DNA of 6,132 nucleotides, from NCBI GenBank assembly GCA_003527165.1, contig DPSI01000016.1, positions 1,164 to 7,295 on the forward strand, written 5' to 3'. Source of the stretch: Pseudomonas sp. (lineage in GTDB: Bacteria; Pseudomonadota; Gammaproteobacteria; Pseudomonadales; Pseudomonadaceae). Each line of letters starts with the position of its first letter. Positions within the stretch are counted from its first letter, which is position 1. Positions 1 through 6,132 of the stretch are shown one piece after another. Below the pieces are notes generated by a model. The model was not told where the DNA came from. It did no database searches and saw nothing but the letters and a program-made list of their open reading frames with translations. The position numbers and the translations under genes were made by a program.

Positions 1-1056
<1,056 letters not shown>

Positions 1057-1059
1057 GCC

Positions 1060-1917
1060 ATGATCACCATGCTGCGTCACTCACAACCCGCCACCGGCCG
1101 CGCTTTGCGCAAGCCTGTGCAGCGGGGCGCGAGCCGCCTGGTCCAGCGTGAGCCGCTTTCGGCGCGCTTGCCGCGCCCCAGCCTGAGTTCGCTCAAGCGT
1201 GTCCTGTGGCCGATATTGCTGGCGGCCCTGATCGTGGGGCTTTACGAGCTCGGCGAGCATCTTGCGCCCTATGCCGATCGGCCAATCGCCAAGGTCAGCG
1301 TTCGGGGCGAACTGACTTACATCGATCAGCAGGCGGTGCAGGCGCGCATGGCACCGTTCGTCGAAGCCAGTTTCTTCAAGGTTGATCTTGATGCGTTGCG
1401 TCGCGACCTTGAGCAGATGCCGTGGATTGCGCATGTCGAGGCACGTCGGATATGGCCGGATGAGGTCATGGTGCGTCTCGACGAGCAATTGCCTATTGCC
1501 CGCTGGGGCGACGAGGCGCTGTTGAATAACAACGGTCAGGCCTTTGCGCCCGATGACTTGACTCAGTATGAACACTTGCCGCAATTGCATGGTCCGAAGC
1601 GGGCCCAGCAGCGGGTCATGCAGCAGTACCAGATGCTCAGCCAGATGCTGCGGCCGCTCGGTTTTTCCATCGCCCGCCTGGAGTTGCGTGCGCGGGGCAG
1701 CTGGTTCGTGACGACCAAGCAAGGCGTCGAGCTGCTACTGGGAAGGGACCAGATAATCGAAAAAATGCGGCGCTTTACTGCCATCTACCAGCAAGAGCTG
1801 GCGCAGGAGAGCGAAAGAATTGCGCGGATCGATCTTCGCTACGCCAATGGCCTGGCCGTTGCGTGGCACGAGCCGAGCCCGACCACGACGGATAAACCCG
1901 TCGTTGCGAAGAATTGA
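1060..1917 (+). CDS. ftsQ: Cell division protein FtsQ
   Basis: FtsQ is a 285-residue bitopic inner-membrane protein that recruits FtsB and FtsL and links cytoplasmic and periplasmic parts of the divisome. An Arg-rich cytoplasmic tail (about 1-46) is followed by one membrane segment (about 47-65, [17 protein letters not shown]), then a POTRA domain (about 75-148, starting IAKVSVRGE and including [14 protein letters not shown] and the EQLPIARWG strand). The FtsQ beta domain follows to about 270. [11 protein letters not shown] near the C terminus (259-269) corresponds to the E. coli FtsQ strand around Tyr248 that pairs with FtsB. The tail after about 271 is short, polar and probably disordered. 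Length fits the family. The ATG at 1060 has an AGGGA element at 1047-1051; the ATG at 1069 is less well placed. The gene starts three bases after ddlB and its TGA lies inside the ftsA ribosome binding site. Confidence 0.96.
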   Translation: MITMLRHSQPATGRALRKPVQRGASRLVQREPLSARLPRPSLSSLKRVLWPILLAALIVGLYELGEHLAPYADRPIAKVSVRGELTYIDQQAVQARMAPFVEASFFKVDLDALRRDLEQMPWIAHVEARRIWPDEVMVRLDEQLPIARWGDEALLNNNGQAFAPDDLTQYEHLPQLHGPKRAQQRVMQQYQMLSQMLRPLGFSIARLELRARGSWFVTTKQGVELLLGRDQIIEKMRRFTAIYQQELAQESERIARIDLRYANGLAVAWHEPSPTTTDKPVVAKN

Positions 1918-1920
1918 GGA
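1916..1920 (+). promoter_or_regulatory. ftsA ribosome binding site that decides the start
   Basis: GAGGA is formed from the last two bases of the ftsQ stop codon plus GGA. It touches the ATG at 1921 with no spacer but lies nine bases before the ATG at 1930. Spacing therefore favours 1930 as the real ftsA start, and embedding in the ftsQ stop implies that ribosomes finishing ftsQ may re-initiate on ftsA. Confidence 0.7.
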
Positions 1921-1929
1921 ATGAAACAC

Positions 1930-3177
1930 ATGTCTAGCGTGCAAAGCGGCAAGATGATCGTCGGTCTCGATATCGGCACCTCCAAGGTGGTTGCGCTGGT
2001 GGGCGAAGTGACACCGGACGGAGACCTCGAGATTGTCGGGATCGGCACCCATCCGTCGCGCGGGTTGAAAAAAGGCGTGGTGGTCAATATCGAGTCCACC
2101 GTTCAGTCGATCCAGCGGGCGGTCGAAGAAGCACAGCTGATGGCTGGCTGCCGCATCCATTCCGCGTTCGTCGGGCTGGCCGGCAACCATATCCGCAGCC
2201 TCAACTCCCACGGTATCGTCGCCATCCGCGACCGCGAAGTCAGCAACGCGGACCTCGAGCGCGTGCTCGATGCCGCGCAGGCCGTGGCCATCCCAGCGGA
2301 TCAGCGTGTGCTGCACACCCTGCCGCAGGACTATGTGATCGATAACCAGGAAGGTGTTCGCGAGCCGCTGGGCATGTCCGGGGTACGCCTGGAAGCTAAG
2401 GTTCATGTTGTCACCTGCGCGGTGAACGCGGCACAAAACATCGAAAAGTGCGTGCGTCGCTGCGGCCTGGAAGTCGACGACATCATCCTCGAACAGCTCG
2501 CCTCGGCTCACGCGGTGCTGACCGACGACGAGAAGGAGCTTGGCGTCTGCCTGGTGGATATCGGCGGCGGTACCACCGACATCTGCATTTTCACCGAAGG
2601 TGCGATCCGTCATACCGCGGTCATTCCGATTGCCGGTGACCAGGTCACCAACGACATCGCCATGGCGCTGCGCACCCCGACCCAGTACGCCGAGGAAATC
2701 AAGATCCGCTACGCCTGTGCGCTGGCCAAGCTGGCGGGTCCCGGCGAAACCATCAAGGTGCCCAGCGTCGGTGACCGTCCGCCGCGGGAACTCTCGCGGC
2801 AGGCGTTGGCCGAAGTCGTGGAGCCGCGTTATGACGAGCTCTTTACATTGATTCAGGCCGAGCTGCGTCGTAGCGGCTATGAGGATCTGGTTCCTGCCGG
2901 AATCGTTCTCACAGGCGGTACAGCGAAGATGGAAGGCGCCGTCGAGCTGGCCGAAGAAATCTTTCACATGCCGGTGCGCCTGGGCGTACCGCACAGCGTA
3001 AACGGACTCACGGATGTGGTCCGCAATCCCATCTATTCAACGGGCGTGGGCCTGTTGCTGTACGGCATGCGTAAGCAGACCGACGGCACGTCCATGTCCG
3101 GTCTCGGCCACTTCGCCGAAGAACCCAAGACGTCTGTCTTGGACCGGCTCAAGAGCTGGATCCAGGGCAATTTCTGA
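1930..3177 (+). CDS. ftsA: Cell division protein FtsA
   Basis: FtsA is an actin-fold ATPase that polymerises on the inner membrane, anchors FtsZ filaments and signals to the later divisome. Read from 1930 the protein has 415 residues starting MSSVQSGKMIVGLDIGTSKV. Visible motifs are phosphate 1 GLDIGTSKV (12-20, Asp14), the FtsA-specific 1C (SHS2) region (about 84-165, opening AGNHIRSLNSHGIVA), phosphate 2 VDIGGGTTDI (209-218) and the adenosine motif IVLTGGTAKMEG (325-336). The C terminus VLDRLKSWIQGNF (403-415) is the amphipathic membrane-targeting helix. Length is typical. An ATG at 1921 would add MKH, but its ribosome binding site would touch the start codon, and Pseudomonas FtsA as I recall it begins M-A-S-V-Q-S-G, matching the 1930 start. 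It lies 12 bases after ftsQ and 47 before ftsZ, its direct partner. Confidence 0.97.
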   Translation: MSSVQSGKMIVGLDIGTSKVVALVGEVTPDGDLEIVGIGTHPSRGLKKGVVVNIESTVQSIQRAVEEAQLMAGCRIHSAFVGLAGNHIRSLNSHGIVAIRDREVSNADLERVLDAAQAVAIPADQRVLHTLPQDYVIDNQEGVREPLGMSGVRLEAKVHVVTCAVNAAQNIEKCVRRCGLEVDDIILEQLASAHAVLTDDEKELGVCLVDIGGGTTDICIFTEGAIRHTAVIPIAGDQVTNDIAMALRTPTQYAEEIKIRYACALAKLAGPGETIKVPSVGDRPPRELSRQALAEVVEPRYDELFTLIQAELRRSGYEDLVPAGIVLTGGTAKMEGAVELAEEIFHMPVRLGVPHSVNGLTDVVRNPIYSTGVGLLLYGMRKQTDGTSMSGLGHFAEEPKTSVLDRLKSWIQGNF

Positions 3178-3210
3178 GCAGTGCGGCTGTACCTAAAACT
3201 AGAAAGCTGG

Positions 3211-3216
3211 AAGGAG
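3211..3216 (+). promoter_or_regulatory. Strong ftsZ ribosome binding site
   Basis: AAGGAG lies eight bases before the ftsZ ATG at 3225, inside a purine-rich run (3209-3224). It is the strongest Shine-Dalgarno in the rightward block and sits in the 47-base ftsA-ftsZ gap. This fits FtsZ being made in much larger amounts than FtsA or FtsQ. I see no convincing -35/-10 pair in the gap itself; ftsZ promoters in other bacteria often lie inside ftsQ or ftsA. Confidence 0.75.
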
Positions 3217-3224
3217 AGAGGGAA

Positions 3225-4412
3225 ATGTTCGAACTCGTAGATCATACCCCGCAAAGTGCAGTGATCAAGGTCATTGGCGTAGGCGGAGGCGGCGGCAACG
3301 CCGTCAATCACATGGTGCGCAACAGCGTTGAGGGCGTGGAATTCATCTGCGCCAACACCGATGCCCAGGCGCTGAAGAAAATCGAAGCGCGGACCGTACT
3401 GCAGTTGGGGTCCGCTATTACCAAGGGGCTGGGTGCCGGCACCAATCCCGATATCGGCCGTCAGGCTGCAATGGATGACCGCGAGCGTATCGCCGAGGTG
3501 CTGCAGGGCGCCGATATGGTGTTCATCACCACCGGCATGGGTGGCGGCACCGGCACTGGCGCCGCACCGGTCATCGCTTCGGTTGCCAAGGAAATGGGCA
3601 TTCTGACCGTCGCCGTCGTGACCCGTCCGTTCCCGTTCGAAGGCCGTCGCCGTATGCAGGTCGCCGACGAAGGCATTCGTCAGCTGTCCGAATGCGTCGA
3701 CTCGCTGATCACCATCCCCAACGAAAAACTGCTGACCATCCTGGGCAAGGATGCAAGCCTGCTGGCTGCCTTCGCCAAGGCGGACGATGTGCTCACCGGT
3801 GCCGTTCGCGGCATCTCCGATATCATGCAGCGCCCCGGCCTGATGAACGTCGACTTCGCTGACGTCAAGACCGTCATGGGTGAAATGGGCATGGCGATGA
3901 TGGGGACTGGTTGTGCAACCGGCCCCAACCGTGCGCGCGAGGCCACCGAGGCTGCGATCCGCAACCCGCTGCTCGAAGACGTCAACCTGCAGGGTGCCCG
4001 CGGCATTCTGGTCAACATCACCGCTGGTCTGGACCTATCGCTCGGAGAGTACGCTGCGGTGGGCGAGATCATCGAGGCCTTTGCCTCTGATGAGGCAACC
4101 GTCAAGGTCGGTGCGGTGATTGATCCGGACATGCTCGACGAACTGCATGTAACCGTTGTCGCCACCGGGCTCGGTCCGCGCAATGAAAAACCCGTCAAAG
4201 TGGTCGATAACACGCTGCAGACCGCTGCCGTAGCCCCTCAGGTCGCGCCGGCTCCGCGCCAGGATCAGGCTGCGGTGAACTACCGTGATCTGGATCGTCC
4301 GACCGTTATGCGCAATCAGGCCCATGCAGCGGCTACCGCGGCGAAGATGAATCCTCAGGAGGACCTGGATTATTTGGATATTCCGGCTTTCCTGCGTCGC
4401 CAGGCTGATTGA
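3225..4412 (+). CDS. ftsZ: Cell division protein FtsZ
   Basis: FtsZ is the cytoplasmic tubulin-like GTPase that assembles into the Z ring and organises septal wall synthesis. The 395-residue protein shows the nucleotide-binding run IGVGGGGGNAV (17-27), NTDAQAL (44-50), the tubulin signature GGGTGTG (106-112), RPFPFEGRRR (134-143), and the T7 synergy loop NVDFADV (208-214), whose Asp210 and Asp213 match E. coli Asp209 and Asp212 and complete the GTPase site of the neighbouring subunit. The globular part ends near VATGLG (312-317). A variable Ala/Gln/Pro-containing linker (about 318-379) leads to the conserved C-terminal peptide DYLDIPAFLRRQAD (382-395), which binds FtsA, ZipA and other partners. 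Length is normal and the start is fixed by a strong ribosome binding site. The linker and tail look typically Pseudomonas; parts of the GTPase domain look more diverged. Confidence 0.98.
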   Translation: MFELVDHTPQSAVIKVIGVGGGGGNAVNHMVRNSVEGVEFICANTDAQALKKIEARTVLQLGSAITKGLGAGTNPDIGRQAAMDDRERIAEVLQGADMVFITTGMGGGTGTGAAPVIASVAKEMGILTVAVVTRPFPFEGRRRMQVADEGIRQLSECVDSLITIPNEKLLTILGKDASLLAAFAKADDVLTGAVRGISDIMQRPGLMNVDFADVKTVMGEMGMAMMGTGCATGPNRAREATEAAIRNPLLEDVNLQGARGILVNITAGLDLSLGEYAAVGEIIEAFASDEATVKVGAVIDPDMLDELHVTVVATGLGPRNEKPVKVVDNTLQTAAVAPQVAPAPRQDQAAVNYRDLDRPTVMRNQAHAAATAAKMNPQEDLDYLDIPAFLRRQAD

Positions 4413-4463
4413 TTGAATGCATCAGGAGTATTGGGTTGATTGGTATTCAGCAAAGTGGGGTTC

Positions 4464-4472
4464 TGCTATGAT
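4464..4472 (+). promoter_or_regulatory. Candidate extended -10 promoter of lpxC
   Basis: TGCTATGAT is an extended -10 element (TG at 4464-4465, then TATGAT at 4467-4472, one base from TATAAT) in the 111-base ftsZ-lpxC gap. At a 17-base spacer the -35 region would be TATTCA (4444-4449), a weak match, which is acceptable for extended -10 promoters. Predicted transcription would start near 4479, giving a leader of about 45 bases before the lpxC ATG. No terminator hairpin is visible between ftsZ and this site, so read-through from ftsZ is also likely. Confidence 0.55.
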
Positions 4473-4523
4473 CGCCACCTTTGTTGGAAACCATTCGCAA
4501 CAGCGCAATAGCGAAACCAAGCC

Positions 4524-5435
4524 ATGATCAGACAACGCACCTTGAAGAACATCATTCGCGCCACTGGCGTCGGCCTGCATTCGGGGGAGAAGGTATACCT
4601 GACCCTGAAGCCGGCACCCGTGGACACCGGAATCGTGTTCTGCCGTACCGATCTCAACCCGCCCGTGCAAATCGCCGCGCGGGCCGAGAACGTCGGCGAG
4701 ACTACCATGTCGACTACGCTGATCAGCGGTGACGTCAAAGTCGATACGGTGGAGCATTTGCTTTCGGCGATGGCTGGACTTGGTATCGACAACGCCTATG
4801 TCGAGCTTTCCGCATCGGAAGTGCCAATCATGGACGGTAGCGCTGGTCCCTTCGTATTCCTGATTCAATCGGCCGGCCTGCAGGAGCAGGACGCCCCCAA
4901 GAAGTTCATCCGCATCATTCGTGAAGTCACGGTGGAGGATGGTGACAAGCGCGCCACGTTCCTGCCGTTCGAAGGATTCAAGGTGAGTTTCGAGATCGAT
5001 TTCGACCATCCGGTTTTTCGCGGTCGCACCCAGACCGCCAGCGTGGATTTCTCCAGCACTTCCTTCGTCAAGGAAGTCAGCCGTGCGCGAACCTTCGGGT
5101 TCATGCGCGACATCGAGTTCCTCCGCTCGCATAACCTGGCCCTGGGTGGGAGTGTCGAAAACGCGATCGTGGTCGACGAAGACCATGTGCTAAACGAAGA
5201 CGGTCTGCGATATGAGGACGAGTTCGTGAAGCACAAGATTCTCGATGCCATCGGTGATCTCTACTTGCTGGGCACCAGTCTGATCGGCGAATTCCGCGGC
5301 TTTAAATCCGGACATGCACTGAACAACCGTTTGCTGCGCACCTTGATGGAACAGAAGGACGCGTGGGAAATGGTGACGTTCATTGATTCCCAGACCGCAC
5401 CGATCTCCTACATGCGACCGGCAGCTGCCGGCTGA
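4524..5435 (+). CDS. lpxC: UDP-3-O-acyl-N-acetylglucosamine deacetylase LpxC
   Basis: LpxC is the cytoplasmic zinc amidase that removes the N-acetyl group from UDP-3-O-acyl-GlcNAc, the committed step of lipid A synthesis. The 303-residue protein has the family's two-domain layout and all catalytic residues: VEHLLSA with general base Glu77 and zinc ligand His78, [12 protein letters not shown] with zinc ligands His237 and Asp241, and KSGHALNN with His264. SRARTFGF (187-194) holds the conserved Thr190 and Phe191. Numbering is the same as in P. aeruginosa LpxC and the C terminus SYMRPAAAG is Pseudomonas-like. The start [21 protein letters not shown] fits the family, but the bases just upstream contain no clear Shine-Dalgarno, unlike the other genes here. 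In E. coli LpxC amount is set mainly by FtsH proteolysis acting on a C-terminal tail; this tail is different, so control may differ. It is the last gene of the rightward block and is followed by a terminator. Confidence 0.98.
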   Translation: MIRQRTLKNIIRATGVGLHSGEKVYLTLKPAPVDTGIVFCRTDLNPPVQIAARAENVGETTMSTTLISGDVKVDTVEHLLSAMAGLGIDNAYVELSASEVPIMDGSAGPFVFLIQSAGLQEQDAPKKFIRIIREVTVEDGDKRATFLPFEGFKVSFEIDFDHPVFRGRTQTASVDFSSTSFVKEVSRARTFGFMRDIEFLRSHNLALGGSVENAIVVDEDHVLNEDGLRYEDEFVKHKILDAIGDLYLLGTSLIGEFRGFKSGHALNNRLLRTLMEQKDAWEMVTFIDSQTAPISYMRPAAAG

Positions 5436-5456
5436 GCAGTACTCTCTTTCCTTTTT

Positions 5457-5481
5457 AGGCCACCCTCGGGTGGCCTTTTTT
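5457..5481 (+). terminator. Rho-independent terminator after lpxC
   Basis: AGGCCACC (5457-5464) pairs perfectly with GGTGGCCT (5469-5476) around a CTCG loop, and six T residues (5476-5481) follow. It lies 21 bases after the lpxC stop and should end transcription of the dcw block. On the opposite strand the hairpin is followed by A residues rather than a T run, so it is not a good terminator for the convergent gene. Confidence 0.92.
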
Positions 5482-5491
5482 ATTCCGAGCG

Positions 5492-5518
5492 AAGCGACGG
5501 GCAGGGTGCCCCTCGCTT
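5492..5518. other. Inverted repeat between convergent genes, without U-tract
   Basis: AAGCGA (5492-5497) pairs with TCGCTT (5513-5518), and inside it, after one C-C mismatch, GGGCA (5499-5503) pairs with TGCCC (5507-5511) around a GGG loop. It begins 14 bases beyond the 3' end of the convergent ferritin-like gene and follows the lpxC terminator. No T run follows on either strand. It may cap or stabilise the 3' end of the leftward mRNA or help Rho-dependent ending; the function is inferred. Confidence 0.4.
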
Positions 5519-5531
5519 GCGGTTGTGGCTG

Positions 5532-6065
5532 TCAGTTCATGCCGTCGAGCAGGCTGGCCATATCATCGGCGTGTTCTTCTTCCTGAGCCAGGATGTCTTC
5601 GAAGATCCGTCGTGTGGTCGGATCCTTATCACCGATGTATTGGACGATTTCGCGGTAGCTGTCAATGGCGATGCGCTCGGCTACCAGGTTCTCGAAGACC
5701 ATATCACGCAGACCGTTGCCCTCGGCATATTGCGCATGCGCGCGCTCGGTGAGGCTATCCGGGTTGAAATCGGGTTCGCCGCCAAGCTGTACGATGCGTT
5801 CGGCCAGCCGGTCGGCATGCTCCTGCTCTTCGTTGGCGTGTTCGAGAAACTCGTCGGCGGCAACGCTTGATTTCAGTCCGGTAGCCATATAGTAGTGGCG
5901 CTTGTAGCGCAGGTAGCAGACAAGCTCGGTGGCCAATGCTTCGTTGAGCAGATTGATCACAGTGTCGCGATCCGCCGAGTAGCTCTCGGTCACCGCGCCG
6001 TTTTCGACATGCTGGCGGGCACGCTCGCGCAAGGTTTTTTTGTCGCTTAATTGTACGTAGCTCAT
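5532..6065 (-). CDS. Ferritin-like di-iron protein (bacterioferritin-related)
   Basis: This 177-residue protein begins MSYVQLSDKKTLRERARQH and has the four-helix ferritin-like pattern. Matching it by eye to E. coli bacterioferritin gives all six ferroxidase ligands: Glu47 (ATELVCYLRY), Glu80 and His83 (EEQEHADRLAERI), Glu130 (NLVAERIAIDSYREI), Glu162 and His165 (AQEEEHADDM). The position of the heme-ligating Met52 of bacterioferritin is Gln81, so heme binding in the usual way is unlikely. There is a single Cys (Cys50), so the cysteine pair of Dps-like thioferritins is absent. An N-terminal extension of about 30 residues precedes the first helix. By family it oxidises ferrous iron in the cytoplasm for storage or protection from peroxide; the exact substrate and oligomer are unknown. 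Pseudomonas genomes carry similar proteins annotated as probable bacterioferritin. A GTG at 6066-6068 is also in frame, but the ribosome binding site fits the ATG at 6063-6065 better. The frame stays open to the window edge but has no other start codon there. Confidence 0.87.
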   Translation of the reverse strand: MSYVQLSDKKTLRERARQHVENGAVTESYSADRDTVINLLNEALATELVCYLRYKRHYYMATGLKSSVAADEFLEHANEEQEHADRLAERIVQLGGEPDFNPDSLTERAHAQYAEGNGLRDMVFENLVAERIAIDSYREIVQYIGDKDPTTRRIFEDILAQEEEHADDMASLLDGMN

Positions 6066-6071
6066 CACGGT

Positions 6072-6076
6072 CTCCT
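6072..6076 (-). promoter_or_regulatory. Ribosome binding site of the ferritin-like gene
   Basis: On the minus strand AGGAG lies six bases before the ATG at 6063-6065 and only three before the in-frame GTG at 6066-6068, so it selects the ATG. The remaining upstream bases to the window edge (6077-6132) contain no convincing -35/-10 pair, Fur box or OxyR site that I can recognise; the promoter may lie outside the window. Confidence 0.75.
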
Positions 6077-6132
6077 GAATTCTGTAACTGGCGGTATCGT
6101 CGCCACGCTGGCCTTCGCGCCTGTCGGCGTCT

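Noticed and set aside
1921..1929. ATG at 1921 as the ftsA start
   Set aside because: The only ribosome binding site touches it directly, and the extra MKH is not part of the remembered Pseudomonas FtsA N terminus.
1735..2994. Leftward open frame of 419 codons opposite ftsA
   Set aside because: It mirrors ftsA almost exactly, is rich in His, Asp and Arg as antisense frames of GC-rich genes are, and shows no domain. ftsA has every expected motif.
3178..3224. Promoter in the ftsA-ftsZ gap (A-rich stretch around 3191-3206)
   Set aside because: The A-rich bases give only a poor -10 match with no -35 partner at a workable distance.
4436..4441. TTGATT as the -35 box of the lpxC promoter
   Set aside because: It would be 25 bases from the TATGAT element, too far for a sigma-70 promoter; the extended -10 explanation is preferred.
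4422..5186. Leftward open frame of 254 codons opposite lpxC
   Set aside because: It is antisense to lpxC, whose catalytic residues are all present; the frame would also run through the lpxC promoter region and has no recognisable product.
5517..5870. Rightward open frame of 117 codons opposite the ferritin-like gene
   Set aside because: It lies wholly antisense to a gene with recognisable ferroxidase motifs, has no ribosome binding site of note and resembles no family I know; it is a GC-rich shadow.
6066..6068. GTG as start of the ferritin-like gene on the minus strand
   Set aside because: It is only three bases from AGGAG; the adjacent ATG has better spacing and is the stronger start codon.

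Overview
The window is the distal end of a gammaproteobacterial division and cell wall (dcw) cluster, almost certainly from a Pseudomonas sensu lato species. Evidence: the gene order is murC-ddlB-ftsQ-ftsA-ftsZ-lpxC, base composition is GC-rich, and the FtsA, DdlB, FtsZ C-terminal and LpxC proteins closely resemble the Pseudomonas versions as I remember them. I cannot resolve the species from this sequence alone.

Layout. Positions 1-115 are the last 37 codons of murC, overlapping ddlB by 4 bases (ATGA). ddlB (112-1056), ftsQ (1060-1917) and ftsA (start most likely 1930, end 3177) are packed with gaps of 3 to 12 bases. A 47-base gap with a strong Shine-Dalgarno leads to ftsZ (3225-4412). A 111-base gap carries a candidate extended -10 promoter, then lpxC (4524-5435). 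A strong intrinsic terminator (5457-5481) closes the rightward block. On the other strand, convergent with lpxC, lies a ferritin-like di-iron protein gene (5532-6065). The last 67 bases hold its upstream region, with a good ribosome binding site but no convincing promoter.

How the genes work together. MurC and DdlB supply cytoplasmic steps of peptidoglycan precursor synthesis. FtsZ forms the division ring, FtsA tethers it to the inner membrane, and FtsQ connects the cytoplasmic ring to the periplasmic FtsB/FtsL part of the divisome. LpxC commits UDP-acyl-GlcNAc to lipid A. The block therefore couples wall synthesis, septation and outer-membrane synthesis. The ferritin-like gene is functionally separate (iron storage or oxidative stress by family) and appears to be an independent transcription unit.

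I see no mobile element, CRISPR array, tRNA, rRNA or broken gene. All full-length genes keep the key residues of their families. The region is ordinary core genome. The points most worth a look are the ferritin-like neighbour that lacks the bacterioferritin heme-ligand methionine, the ftsA start choice, and the lpxC leader.
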